Below, piece by piece: positions 1-12,380 of a DNA stretch of 64,000 bases. Origin of the DNA: Reinekea forsetii. GTDB lineage: Bacteria > Pseudomonadota > Gammaproteobacteria > Pseudomonadales > Natronospirillaceae. Numbering within the stretch: position 1 is the stretch's first letter; every line of letters begins with the position of its first letter. Position numbers and translations under genes: made by a program. Where the stretch lies: NCBI RefSeq assembly GCF_002795845.1, contig NZ_CP011797.1, positions 3,324,001 through 3,388,000 of the forward strand, read 5' to 3'. The notes beneath the pieces were generated by a model. The model saw only the letters and a program-made list of their open reading frames with translations, was not told the origin of the DNA and searched no databases.

Positions 1-2
1 AA

Positions 3-569
3 AACAGTCCGATGGTTCCGCGCACCAGCCCGTCATCCTCAACAGCCAAAATGGCCATCGCGAAAAAAACCGGTAGCGCGTCCGATCTGACATTGAGGGT
101 GTTTTACAGCGCCGATGGCAACGATCTGGCTCAGACCGATCACCTAGCCATCAGCGCTAACCGCTGGGGACTTGGCCTATGGAACCAGGACCAGATCGGC
201 TTTGCGATCTTTTCCGGCTATGACCGATTGGGCCTGGGCGACAACGCGAATCGGGTCAAGACCGTTGCAGGAGGCTACGAGACCTTTGGCGTGGGCATGG
301 GCTTTCGGCTCTGGCCCGGGCGCGCCTTAAGTGTTGAAAATATGCTCTACTATGTCGATGCCCAGCCCTATCGTGCGTTGATCGATCCGGGCTGTACCAG
401 CTGCACGGCCCGGTTGTACCAGTCGGACGACTATGTCCAGGCAACGGTGAATATAAAGACCAACTCCGATGGCCTCAACATTGGTTGGATCTTTACCTGG
501 AAGCTGCTCCAGCCCGGCAGCGACATCGATTCCCTCTCCTCCGGCCTCTACTTGGAGCTGCAATTTTAA
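3..569 (+). CDS. Putative outer-membrane beta-barrel protein, C-terminal part
   Basis: The frame is open from the left edge of the window, so the true start may lie outside; the first ATG inside is at 12, but it has no clear ribosome binding site. The visible 185 or so residues alternate polar and aromatic residues in short strands (GLGLWNQDQIGFAIFSGYDR, SVENMLYYVDAQPY) and end in the strand LYLELQF with a terminal Phe, the usual signature of outer-membrane beta-barrels. A CTSC motif sits in a probable loop. I do not recognise the family; a porin-like or lipid-modifying barrel is possible. The call rests on strand pattern and the C-terminal aromatic residue only. Confidence 0.45.
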   Translation, partial: NSPMVPRTSPSSSTAKMAIAKKTGSASDLTLRVFYSADGNDLAQTDHLAISANRWGLGLWNQDQIGFAIFSGYDRLGLGDNANRVKTVAGGYETFGVGMGFRLWPGRALSVENMLYYVDAQPYRALIDPGCTSCTARLYQSDDYVQATVNIKTNSDGLNIGWIFTWKLLQPGSDIDSLSSGLYLELQF

Positions 570-658
570 CCGAGCGGGCCGAACATCGGTTGAGGTACTG
601 TTGCGGCGGGCCCTTTACCAGTAGACTGGCGCTCCCCCCAGTCCGGTAGCCAAGCGAA

Positions 659-1537
659 ATGTCGAACGAATCTAAGGCCGTCGCCTTTGCCATGGCGGCC
701 ATCTTGCTCTGGTCCACGGTCGCCACGGCCTTTAAAATTGCTCTACAGTATCATTCGGTTATTGGTCTACTCGCTGGTGCGTCGCTCACTTCGGTCTTGG
801 TATTGATGGCGATCTTGTTCGCCCAGGGTAAACTGCTACGGGCTATCCGATCCTTTCCGAGCAATTTGCTCAACGCCCTCCTGCTTGGCAGTCTCAACCC
901 GGTACTTTATTATCTGGTGCTGTTCGAGGCGTATCGGCGCTTACCAGCGCAGGTCGCCCAACCGGTCAATTACACCTGGGCCATCACCCTGGCCTTACTT
1001 AGTGTACCGATCTTAAAACACCGACTCACCCGGCGCGACCTCTGGGGCCTCTTGCTGGGCTATTCTGGCGTGGTGGTGATCTCTATCGCCGGCAAAGAAG
1101 TCACCGGCAGTCTAGACTATTGGGGACTTGCACTGGCGATCTTCTCGACCCTATTGTGGGCCGGATTTTGGCTGCTCAATACGAAAAAAAACAACCTCGA
1201 TCCGATTATCGGCCTGTTCCATAATTTCCTCGTTAGCCTGCCAATTTTAGGACTGTTGATCTGGTTCGTGCCGCCACCGCCGGTTCAATGGGGGCTAATG
1301 TCGATCACCAGTCTAGTCTATGTCGGCCTGTTTGAGATGGGCATTACCTTTGTATTCTGGCAGATGGCGCTGATGCGAACCGGCAATGCCGCTCGCCTAG
1401 GCACGCTGATTTTTTTGTCGCCCCTAATCAGCCTATTCTTAATTCATCTGGTGTTGAAAGAGCCACTGCAACTGGCCACCTTTTTAGGTCTGGCACTTAT
1501 TATTGCTGGGGTCATCAGCTCGCGCAAAAAGCCCTAA
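659..1537 (+). CDS. EamA/DMT-family transporter
   Basis: A 292-residue integral inner-membrane protein with about ten hydrophobic helices arranged as two repeats, the layout of the drug/metabolite transporter superfamily (EamA, RhaT/YdcZ-like). It starts MSNESKAVAFAMAAILLWST, where the ILLWST segment is typical of the first EamA helix, and ends with a short basic tail (SSRKKP). Family members export or import small metabolites, amino acids or drugs; the substrate cannot be read from sequence. It is followed 50 bp later by an acetyltransferase on the same strand. Family assignment is firm, function is not. Confidence 0.85.
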   Translation: MSNESKAVAFAMAAILLWSTVATAFKIALQYHSVIGLLAGASLTSVLVLMAILFAQGKLLRAIRSFPSNLLNALLLGSLNPVLYYLVLFEAYRRLPAQVAQPVNYTWAITLALLSVPILKHRLTRRDLWGLLLGYSGVVVISIAGKEVTGSLDYWGLALAIFSTLLWAGFWLLNTKKNNLDPIIGLFHNFLVSLPILGLLIWFVPPPPVQWGLMSITSLVYVGLFEMGITFVFWQMALMRTGNAARLGTLIFLSPLISLFLIHLVLKEPLQLATFLGLALIIAGVISSRKKP

Positions 1538-1587
1538 GGCCTAGCGCATTGACCCCCTAATTCAACTAGGAGCTCGGCAATCAGACC

Positions 1588-2142
1588 ATGACCTATTCAT
1601 TGATGCTCGACACGCCCCGCCTCACCTTGGTCGGCACCCATGACATCGATCTGCTTCAGCTGACCGACTATTTTCAAAGCAATCATCACCATTTGGTGAT
1701 GAGCGGCGGCTTTATTCCGACCACCGAGACCGAAATTCGAGCCGTATTCGACAGCTGGCACAGCAACATTGCCCGCGACACCGAAGTGCGCCTATTTATG
1801 ATCTTAGACGAACAGCTTATCGGTATTATCGGTATCAGTCAGATCGTCCGGAGTGCCTTTCAGGCCGCTTATCTGGGCTACAATATAGCCGAAGTTGAAC
1901 AGGGCAAGGGCTATATGACCGAAGCGCTGACAGGCGCTATCGAACTGGCCTTTGGCCCGCTCAACCTGCATCGCCTGATGGCCAATTATCGACCGGCTAA
2001 TCTCGCCAGCGGGCGCGTCTTGGCAAAACTAAACTTTGTTCGAGAAGGCTATGCGAGCGACTACCTGATGGTCAACGGTCACTGGGAAGATCATATCCTG
2101 ATGGCCCTAACCAATCCGCATTGGACAGCGAACCGAATCTGA
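1588..2142 (+). CDS. GNAT-family N-acetyltransferase (RimJ/RimL-like)
   Basis: A 184-residue protein of the GCN5-related acetyltransferase fold, in the Acetyltransf_3 style. The N-terminus LDTPRLTLVGTHDIDL is the usual RimJ/RimL opening strand. The acetyl-CoA-binding region is seen around residues 92-112 as YLGYNIAEVEQGKGYMTEAL, with the Q-G-K-G-Y turn, followed by LNLHRLMANYRPANLASGRV and KLNFVREGY, all standard motifs. Such enzymes transfer acetyl groups to ribosomal proteins, antibiotics or small amines; the acceptor is unknown here. It probably belongs to a loose plus-strand cluster with the exporter before it and the phosphodiesterase after it. Confidence 0.88.
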   Translation: MTYSLMLDTPRLTLVGTHDIDLLQLTDYFQSNHHHLVMSGGFIPTTETEIRAVFDSWHSNIARDTEVRLFMILDEQLIGIIGISQIVRSAFQAAYLGYNIAEVEQGKGYMTEALTGAIELAFGPLNLHRLMANYRPANLASGRVLAKLNFVREGYASDYLMVNGHWEDHILMALTNPHWTANRI

Positions 2143-2220
2143 ACCGATGACGTTTGAGCCGATAAACCTAAGCACAGGGGCCGACCAGCTCGGTCGCCCT
2201 TCCGTAAGGAATCGCCCATT

Positions 2221-3009
2221 ATGACATCACCTATTACAACCACGACTAATGCAACAAAGCCGATGTCGGCCCTAATTGGTCACCGCGGATTACCCAGCCA
2301 GGCACCAGAAAATACCGCCGCCAGCCTCAAGGCAGCCTTTGAGCAGGGTATCGACTGGATAGAGGTGGATGTCACCATGGCCGGTGATGGCTCGTTGGTG
2401 ATTTTGCATGATGCCGACTTACGGCGCTTTGGCCAGCCGGATCGGACCTTGGTGTCACTCGACCGGGCAGCCTTACTCCAGGTCGATGCCGGCGGCTGGT
2501 TCCACGCCGAATTCGCGGGCGAGCCCATTCTCTTTATGACGCAGCTCTTAACGTTGGTGCGGCGCTATCGACTCGGACTAAATTTGGAACTAAAGATCAA
2601 TCCCGACCTCGCGATGCCGGAGCAGGTCGATGCCGTAATCGAGGCCTTGCGCCCGGCTGCACTGGACCCTAGCAAACTGGTGGTGTCGAGTTTCGATCAT
2701 CGGGCCCTTACTCGCTTACGTCAGCGCTGGCCGGAGGTGGCCATCGGCATCCTCTTTGGCGCGTTACCCGTGGACCTGCCGGCGGTCCTTATCGCCCTCA
2801 AACCGGTGTCGATCCATTGCGATCAAGCCTTACTGACGGCACCACTCGCGGCGAAAATCGTGCCGCTTTATCCGCTCTATTGCTATACGGTGAACGACAG
2901 CGTGACCCTAGCAACGTTACTCTCTTGGGGCGTGAGCGGCGTCTTTAGCGATCGCGCCGGTGCCGAGGAGCTGCGTCAGGTAGTGCTTGATCGCACTCTG
3001 ACTAGATAA
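2221..3009 (+). CDS. ugpQ: Glycerophosphodiester phosphodiesterase, cytoplasmic type
   Basis: A 262-residue GDPD-family enzyme hydrolysing glycerophosphodiesters to glycerol-3-phosphate and an alcohol. The TIM-barrel family signatures are clear: GHRGLPSQAPENTAASLKAA near residue 20 (HR and the PEN motif), IEVDVTMAGDGSLVILHD near residue 43 (the E-x-D metal ligands and the second His), and LNLELKI near residue 120. The C-terminal end YTVNDSVTLATLLSWGVSGVFSD matches the family's usual FTDRP-like closing strand. There is no signal peptide and the length fits UgpQ rather than periplasmic GlpQ. A short AAGGA lies upstream of the ATG. The gene symbol is by family similarity only. Confidence 0.87.
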   Translation: MTSPITTTTNATKPMSALIGHRGLPSQAPENTAASLKAAFEQGIDWIEVDVTMAGDGSLVILHDADLRRFGQPDRTLVSLDRAALLQVDAGGWFHAEFAGEPILFMTQLLTLVRRYRLGLNLELKINPDLAMPEQVDAVIEALRPAALDPSKLVVSSFDHRALTRLRQRWPEVAIGILFGALPVDLPAVLIALKPVSIHCDQALLTAPLAAKIVPLYPLYCYTVNDSVTLATLLSWGVSGVFSDRAGAEELRQVVLDRTLTR

Positions 3010-3161
3010 GGTCCTGCCCCGACCTAAGGTAAACACGCAACTCGACGAATAGGTCGAGCCTGTTCAAATAAGCGGCGCGGGCCCTGACAATGGTTGGTTA
3101 ATTGGTCTGGCCTGTTATGATCTGCGCCATTATCACATGGCACAACGGACGGAAAGCTCAG

Positions 3162-4337
3162 ATGACCTTGCAAATATTGCGCAATGCCCGTGTTTTTGCA
3201 CCGGAAGCGCTCGGCGTGACGGACCTGCTCATCGGTGGCAATAAGATACTGGCCATGGCAGCCAACCTTGAGTTGAATTCTAATCTGGCCATCACCGAAT
3301 TAGATTGCGCAGGGCAGATCGTCTGTCCCGGCTTTGTCGACACCCTAACCCATGTTACCGGCGGGGGCGGTGAAGGTGGCTTTGCCACCCGCACGCCAGA
3401 AATGCAGCTCAGCGACGCCATTCGCGGCGGTGTGACCACGGTCACCGGTGCCTTAGGCACCGACGCGGTGTGTCGCACCCATTTGGAACTGGTTGCCAAG
3501 GTAAAGGCCCTCAAAGAGGAGGGGCTCTCCGCCTACTTCTACACTGGCAATTACCACTTCCCGGTTAAGACCCTAACCGGCTCGATACAGCAAGATATAA
3601 TGCTAATCGAGGAATGCATTGGCATCGGCGAGATTGCCATTGCCGATCATCGCGGCAGTCAGATGAGTTGGGCAGAGCTTGCCCGGGTCGCAGCTGAGGC
3701 GCGCGTCGGCGGCATGTGCTCGCTCAAGGCCGGCATCGTTAGCGTGCACGTCGGTGGCAGTGCCGATGGCCTGAAAACCCTATTCGATGTCGCCGAACAC
3801 ACCAACATACCGCTCAGTCAGTTTTACCCGACCCATATCAATCGCAGTGCCGAATTGCTTCAATCCGGCATTGGCTTTAACAAGGCCGGCGGTACCATAG
3901 ACTTTACCGCCAGTTCGACCCCGGAAATTGCCGCCCAAGGCGAGGTGCGCTGCGCCACCGCCTTAGCCTTGGCTCTGGCGCAGGGTGCCCACTCCGATCG
4001 CATCACCTTCAGCACCGACGGCCACGCAAGCCTGCCGGAGTTCAATGCCGACGGTGACTTAGTCAGCATTAAGGTTGGCAGTATGGATTCCCTGCTGCAA
4101 GAGCTGCATTATGCGGTTCATCAGGAAAAACTCAGTTTTGAACTGGTATTAAAAGCCATCACCAGTAATCCAGCACGTATACTCAAGCTGCACCAGAAGG
4201 GTCGACTCCGCCAAGGCGGCGATGCCGATCTATTAATCTTGAATCCAGACACTCTGGCCTTAAATGCCGTTATGGCAAACGGTCAGTGGTTTATGGTCAA
4301 CGGCCAAATTACCCGCAAAGGTACTTTCGAAGCTTAA
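3162..4337 (+). CDS. iadA: IadA-like isoaspartyl dipeptidase, amidohydrolase superfamily, altered metal site
   Basis: The ATG at 3162 gives 391 residues, the usual IadA length, and follows GGAAAG; an upstream ATG in frame at 3102 adds a non-homologous stretch. The whole chain follows beta-aspartyl peptidases: CPGFVDTLTHVTGGGGEGG, FATRTPEMQLSDAIRGGVTT, a GSIQQD segment, YPTHINRS, and FSTDGHAS near the end of the barrel. Known IadA cleaves isoaspartyl dipeptides using two zinc ions. Compared with my recollection of E. coli IadA, the first His of the HxH pair is replaced (TLTH instead of QHVH) and the bridging Lys appears to be Glu (IGEIAIADH). The other two His and the Asp are kept. It may be an active variant with another metal site or substrate. 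A regulator gene follows after 13 bp. Confidence 0.8.
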   Translation: MTLQILRNARVFAPEALGVTDLLIGGNKILAMAANLELNSNLAITELDCAGQIVCPGFVDTLTHVTGGGGEGGFATRTPEMQLSDAIRGGVTTVTGALGTDAVCRTHLELVAKVKALKEEGLSAYFYTGNYHFPVKTLTGSIQQDIMLIEECIGIGEIAIADHRGSQMSWAELARVAAEARVGGMCSLKAGIVSVHVGGSADGLKTLFDVAEHTNIPLSQFYPTHINRSAELLQSGIGFNKAGGTIDFTASSTPEIAAQGEVRCATALALALAQGAHSDRITFSTDGHASLPEFNADGDLVSIKVGSMDSLLQELHYAVHQEKLSFELVLKAITSNPARILKLHQKGRLRQGGDADLLILNPDTLALNAVMANGQWFMVNGQITRKGTFEA

Positions 4338-4350
4338 TTAGGAGCCGAAC

Positions 4351-5310
4351 TTGTCACAAAAAATTGGCTTTATCCTGTTGCCCGGCTATTCCTCGATGAG
4401 CTATGTCTCCGCGATGGAACCTTTGTTGATGTGCAATGAGTTAATGGGCGAAACCCGTTTTGAAACTTTCACGGTGGCCTTGGCCGATAACCGCTCACTG
4501 TCGAGCTTGGGCAATCCGATCGATACCCACTATTCGCTCGGTGATGCCCCTGAGGCAGACGCGTGGATAGTGGCCGGCATGTCACCGGCGCGCCACCCCA
4601 AGACACCGGGTCTGGACGAATTCTTACTCACTCGGTCTACCACCGCGGCGCTGGGCGGCCTAGCTTCGGGCAGCTATACCCTTGCCAAGGCCGGCCTGTT
4701 AAATGGTTATCGTGGCGTCGTACATTGGCTCACACTGGAAGAGTTGGTCAAGGAACATAAGTCGATCTTGCTGGCCAATGAACAGTTCTGTATCGATCGC
4801 GATCGTCTGACCTGTCGGGGCGGCAGCGCCAGCCTCGATTTGATGCTGATGTGGATCGCCAAGCAGGTCGGAGCCGACACCGCAGAGGCCATTTCCAAAT
4901 ATTTTGTCAATGAGCGACTCGGCATCCCCAGTAATGCCATGCATCAGGAACTGAGCGAGCGGACCCGTGCCGAGCAACCGAAAATGGCCGAAGCCTTGGA
5001 GTTGATGGAAAACAATATCGAAGAGCCCCTGACCACCGATGATATCGCCTTCCACGTCAAAATCAGCCGGCGTCAGCTAGAGCGTCTATTCAAGAAACAC
5101 CTCAGCGCCGTGCCGAGCCGATACTACTTACAGATCCGCTTAGAAGAGGCCCGCTCGCGACTATTTAATGGCAACGAGAGCATCGCCGACATTGGCCTGG
5201 GATGCGGCTTTTCCTCCGGTGCGCATTTTTCCACAGCTTACCGAAATCAGTATGGTTTAACACCGTCAGAAGATCGCAGCCTGAATCATAAGATGCAGCT
5301 CGCCAAATAG
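4351..5310 (+). CDS. GlxA-family AraC-type transcriptional regulator, probable ArgR-like activator
   Basis: Starts with TTG at 4351, placed 7 nt after an AGGAG ribosome binding site that follows the previous stop. The 319 residues comprise an N-terminal DJ-1/PfpI-type glutamine-amidotransferase-like domain (about 1-190) and a C-terminal AraC double helix-turn-helix (about 210-310: DDIAFHVKISRRQLERLFKK and IADIGLGCGFSSGAHFSTAY). The domain order is that of GlxA/CdhR/ArgR regulators. In Pseudomonas, ArgR of this family activates the arginine succinyltransferase (aru) genes, and here the ast/aru genes begin 0.6 kb downstream. Regulation of arginine catabolism is therefore the best inference, though the operator was not identified. 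It may be co-transcribed with the iadA-like gene. Confidence 0.85.
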   Translation: MSQKIGFILLPGYSSMSYVSAMEPLLMCNELMGETRFETFTVALADNRSLSSLGNPIDTHYSLGDAPEADAWIVAGMSPARHPKTPGLDEFLLTRSTTAALGGLASGSYTLAKAGLLNGYRGVVHWLTLEELVKEHKSILLANEQFCIDRDRLTCRGGSASLDLMLMWIAKQVGADTAEAISKYFVNERLGIPSNAMHQELSERTRAEQPKMAEALELMENNIEEPLTTDDIAFHVKISRRQLERLFKKHLSAVPSRYYLQIRLEEARSRLFNGNESIADIGLGCGFSSGAHFSTAYRNQYGLTPSEDRSLNHKMQLAK

Positions 5311-5500
5311 GCAATTAGCTCTGAACTCATTGGGTCATATGCCTTCCCATCATCACGAGACTGGCGCGCGCAAATCATCCCGCTCTGAACTGGCCTAGCC
5401 ATTGAAATGCCGCACGATCGGCATACACTGGACAGACCTCATGCCATCAACCTATCTAACGGAACTAGGGCACTGGGATTATCCTCAAAAGGATCCGCTT

Positions 5501-5761
5501 ATGAATAAACGCGCTAGCCAACGTACTGCTCAAAAATTGCCGATCCGGCTACATTTTTTTGGCGATCAAACCGATGTCAGCGAATCCCAAGATATTTCAG
5601 CGGGCGGTTTTTATGTTTGCACCGACTCGGTGCGCCAGTTGGCCAAGGGGGTCGTTGCTCTGGTCTTTATCGGCAATAACCGTCAACCGGTGCTGGCCGA
5701 GGTGGTGCGCATCGAGGACAGCGGTGCCGCTTTTGCCCTATTCAATGAGACACCCGACTGA
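5501..5761 (+). CDS. PilZ-domain protein
   Basis: The ATG at 5501 is preceded by AAAGGA at 7 nt and gives 86 residues; earlier ATGs in frame (5402, 5441) add sequence without family resemblance. The protein is essentially one PilZ domain, which binds cyclic di-GMP: a basic RxxxR patch at the start (RASQR) followed by the D-x-S-x-x-G motif (QDISAGGFYV). The beta strands VVALVFIG and VLAEVVRIED fit the fold, and AAFALF matches the usual F-F/L-F ending region. Such single-domain proteins act as c-di-GMP effectors through protein contacts. Its position between the regulator and astC is probably incidental. Confidence 0.8.
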   Translation: MNKRASQRTAQKLPIRLHFFGDQTDVSESQDISAGGFYVCTDSVRQLAKGVVALVFIGNNRQPVLAEVVRIEDSGAAFALFNETPD

Positions 5762-5935
5762 GCCCTGTTTCATCGGCGCGACAAGTGCTTTCAGATAATC
5801 CCTTTTTTACTGCGTTAGCCTGTAATACTCTGTCGCCTTAGCAAAAGCTTTTTGCGGCATTTTTTCCTAGAATAGGGGTTCGGTTAAATCAGTCTGAACC
5901 CTGGAACAACCTTCACTAGATAAGAGACGACACAG

Positions 5936-7144
5936 ATGACCCCTATTACGCGCGACCAATTCGACGATGTTATGATGCCCAACTATGCACCCGGCAAAAT
6001 CATTCCGGTGCGTGGCGCTGGCTCACACGTCTGGGATCAGGCCGGCCGAGAGTATGTCGATTTCGCCGGTGGCATCGCAGTCAATGTTTTGGGCCATGCC
6101 CATCCCGCCCTAGTCGAGGCACTGACCACCCAGGGCCAGGCACTGTGGCATCTATCCAACGTTATGACCAATGAGCCGGCCATCGAACTCGCACGGAAAT
6201 TGACCGAACTGACCTTCGCCGACAAGGTGTTTTTCTGCAGCAGCGGTGCCGAAGCCAATGAGGCCGCGTTAAAACTCGCTCGTCGCCATGCCTTTGTGCA
6301 TTTCGGTCCAGACAAGCATGAAATTATTTCGACCCTGGGTTCGTTCCACGGTCGCACCCTCTTTACTGTGTCCGTCGGCGGGCAGGCAAAATACAAGGAA
6401 GGCTTTGAGCCCACCCCTGGCGGCATCAGCCACGTTCCGTTCAATGACCTTGAAGCCCTGCGCGGACAAATTTCGGCGCGTACCGCCGCGGTGATACTCG
6501 AGCCGATCCAGGGCGAGGGCGGTGTTACTCCGGCCACTCAGGCTTACCTGGAAGGTGCCCGTCAACTTTGTGACGAACACAATGCGTTGTTAATTTTCGA
6601 TGAAGTTCAGTGCGGCGTCGGCCGTACCGGTAAGATGTATGCCTACCAACAGTTTGGTGTCATACCGGATATCCTATCGTCGGCCAAGGCATTGGGCGGG
6701 GGCTTCCCAATCGGGGCCATGCTCTGCACCGATGCCGTGGCACCGAGCTTGGCGTTTGGCACGCACGGTTCAACCTATGGCGGCAACCCGCTCGCCTGTG
6801 CCGTGTCCCTGGCCGTTTTGGACGAATTGACCAAACCGAGTGTCTTAGACAACGTCACGCACAAAGCCGAACGTTTCCGCGCCGGACTCGCAGCCATTAA
6901 CGCGCAATTCGGTCTCTTTCAGGAAGTACGCGGCATGGGCCTACTGATTGGTATCGAACTGACCCCGCAATGGCACGGTCGAGCCAAAGACATAGTCGGC
7001 GCGGCGTTAGAGGAAGGCTTGATGATGCTCGTGGCCGGGCCAAATGTACTGCGTTTTGCCCCCTCGCTGATTATTCCAGATGCCGACATCGATAAGGGTC
7101 TGGCGCATTTGACAGCAGCCATTGCGAATCTAACCGGTCACTGA
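5936..7144 (+). CDS. astC: Succinylornithine/acetylornithine aminotransferase
   Basis: A 402-residue class-III pyridoxal-phosphate aminotransferase, full length for AstC/ArgD/AruC. Motifs seen: [36 protein letters not shown] (phosphate-binding turn), [40 protein letters not shown] (the Asp contacting the PLP nitrogen) and [16 protein letters not shown], where the Lys is the Schiff-base residue. In AST catabolism it converts N2-succinylornithine to succinylglutamate semialdehyde; the same enzyme often doubles as ArgD. It is the first gene of the aru/ast cluster, and an 88 bp gap with a small stem-loop separates it from aruF. The symbol is chosen from context. Confidence 0.93.
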   Translation: MTPITRDQFDDVMMPNYAPGKIIPVRGAGSHVWDQAGREYVDFAGGIAVNVLGHAHPALVEALTTQGQALWHLSNVMTNEPAIELARKLTELTFADKVFFCSSGAEANEAALKLARRHAFVHFGPDKHEIISTLGSFHGRTLFTVSVGGQAKYKEGFEPTPGGISHVPFNDLEALRGQISARTAAVILEPIQGEGGVTPATQAYLEGARQLCDEHNALLIFDEVQCGVGRTGKMYAYQQFGVIPDILSSAKALGGGFPIGAMLCTDAVAPSLAFGTHGSTYGGNPLACAVSLAVLDELTKPSVLDNVTHKAERFRAGLAAINAQFGLFQEVRGMGLLIGIELTPQWHGRAKDIVGAALEEGLMMLVAGPNVLRFAPSLIIPDADIDKGLAHLTAAIANLTGH

Positions 7145-7193
7145 TGCGCCGCTTAAGCTGAGTTATTTTGGCATTATTGCCCTGACCCATTGT

Positions 7194-7217
7194 AGATCCC
7201 GTAAGGGATCTTGTTAT
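7194..7217 (+). terminator. Stem-loop between astC and aruF
   Basis: AGATCCC (7194-7200) pairs exactly with GGGATCT (7205-7211) over a GTAA tetraloop and is followed by TTGTTAT. The T run is weak, so it may partly terminate transcription or set the boundary for mRNA processing between astC and the rest of the operon rather than act as a full terminator. The ribosome binding site of the next gene (AAGGA at about 7222) lies just downstream. Confidence 0.45.
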
Positions 7218-7232
7218 CTATAAGGAACGATC

Positions 7233-8246
7233 ATGCTGTTGGTGCGACCCTCGACCTTTAGCGATTTGGCCGGTATCGAACGGCTACTCGACGATACCGA
7301 CGCCCGTGTTACCACTTTACCGAAAGAGCGGGATAAGCTGTCAGAAAAAATCAGCGAATCGGACGATGGTTTTCGCGGTGATACAGATGGGGAAGGCCCG
7401 TCTTCCTTTTTGTTTGTACTGCAAGATACAGACAGCAACGAATTGTATGGCACCTCGGGTATAGACGCCGAAGCAGGCTGCGGTTATCCGTTTTTCAATT
7501 ACCGTCTCGATGAAATCGTACATGCCTCACATCACCTAAATATCAGCTCCAAGGTGCCGGTCCTTTTCTTGTCCCATGAGTTGACCGGCCGGACGCTGTT
7601 GCGCTCCTTTACCATCGATCCGGCGCTGACAAAATCTGACGGCTTTGATCTGCTGTCGCGTGCGCGTTTAATGTATATTGCCGCCAACAGCGATCGTTTT
7701 CATCAGGAGGTAATCGCAGAAATACAGGGCATCTTCGACGAGAAGGGTGCTTGCCCTTTTTGGGATGCGGTCGGGCGGAAATTTTTCGATATGGATTTTT
7801 TAACCGCCGATTATTACTGTTCAATGAAATCCAAAACCTTTATGTCCGAATTGATTCCGCAACATCCGGTCTATGTGCCCCTGTTGCCACCCGAAGCCTC
7901 GGCGACCATTGGCCAGAATCACCCCGCGGCCAACCGCACTTGTCAGTTGCTGTATCGTGAGGGCTTTCATAGGTCCAAGTTTATCGATCCGTTCGATGGT
8001 GGTCCGGTTTTAAAAGCGCAGTTGCGTTATACCCATACTATTAGCAACATCCGTTTTAAGACGGCGCGCCCGTCCGATGTGGTCGGCGGGATGAAATATC
8101 TAATCAGTAACCAATCCAATCAAGACTTTCGTTGTGTTATCGGCACCCTAGTCGACGGCATCGGCGATTCCATTCGCATCTCCCTGGATGTGGCCGATGC
8201 ACTCAATGTCCAAGCCGGCGACGACATCGCTTACTCGCCGTTATAA
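7233..8246 (+). CDS. aruF: Arginine N-succinyltransferase, first subunit
   Basis: A 337-residue AstA-family protein using succinyl-CoA to succinylate the alpha-amino group of arginine, the first AST step. Family landmarks: MLLVRPSTFSDLAGIERLL, VTTLPKERDKLSEKI, the loop EIVHASHHLNISSKVPVLFLSHELTG, PFWDAVGRKFFDMDF, SKTFMSELIPQHPVYVPLL and IGQNHPAANRTCQLLYREGF, then FDGGPVLKA. An AAGGA ribosome binding site precedes the ATG at 7233. As in Pseudomonas, the enzyme is encoded by two adjacent homologous genes that probably form a heteromer. This copy is the more diverged of the two, with an acidic insertion (ESDDGFRGDTDGEG) near residue 50. Confidence 0.9.
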   Translation: MLLVRPSTFSDLAGIERLLDDTDARVTTLPKERDKLSEKISESDDGFRGDTDGEGPSSFLFVLQDTDSNELYGTSGIDAEAGCGYPFFNYRLDEIVHASHHLNISSKVPVLFLSHELTGRTLLRSFTIDPALTKSDGFDLLSRARLMYIAANSDRFHQEVIAEIQGIFDEKGACPFWDAVGRKFFDMDFLTADYYCSMKSKTFMSELIPQHPVYVPLLPPEASATIGQNHPAANRTCQLLYREGFHRSKFIDPFDGGPVLKAQLRYTHTISNIRFKTARPSDVVGGMKYLISNQSNQDFRCVIGTLVDGIGDSIRISLDVADALNVQAGDDIAYSPL

Positions 8247-8257
8247 GGAGCCGCCCA

Positions 8258-12110
<3,853 letters not shown>

Positions 12111-12380
12111 GGCTTTAGGCCCTCATCACTAGGCCGCGAGGGTCCTATGATGCGGCCTTAAACCGCTTCGTCTGGGGCACACAGCCCCTCCTGCCCACGC
12201 TCAGATTCCACTGATGCGACAAAAATTCTCACCGACTAAATTAAATGAGCAGCTTTAAATTTCGATTAGGCGCTTTGGCATATTTCTAACTACACTTCAG
12301 TTGATGATGAGTAATCTGCAACTGCATCCAAGTCTTCACCTCCAGCAGACCAGCCTACTCTATAGTTGAAGGGGTCTTTC
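12111..12380 (+). promoter_or_regulatory. Intergenic region after astB, with an inverted repeat
   Basis: This 270 bp gap holds an inverted repeat, AGGCCGC (12131-12137) and GCGGCCT (12152-12158), followed by TTAAA, a possible weak terminator of the ast operon. The rest, about 12240-12370, is more AT-rich and would carry the promoter of the sensor kinase. I could not place clear -35 and -10 boxes. Confidence 0.35.
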
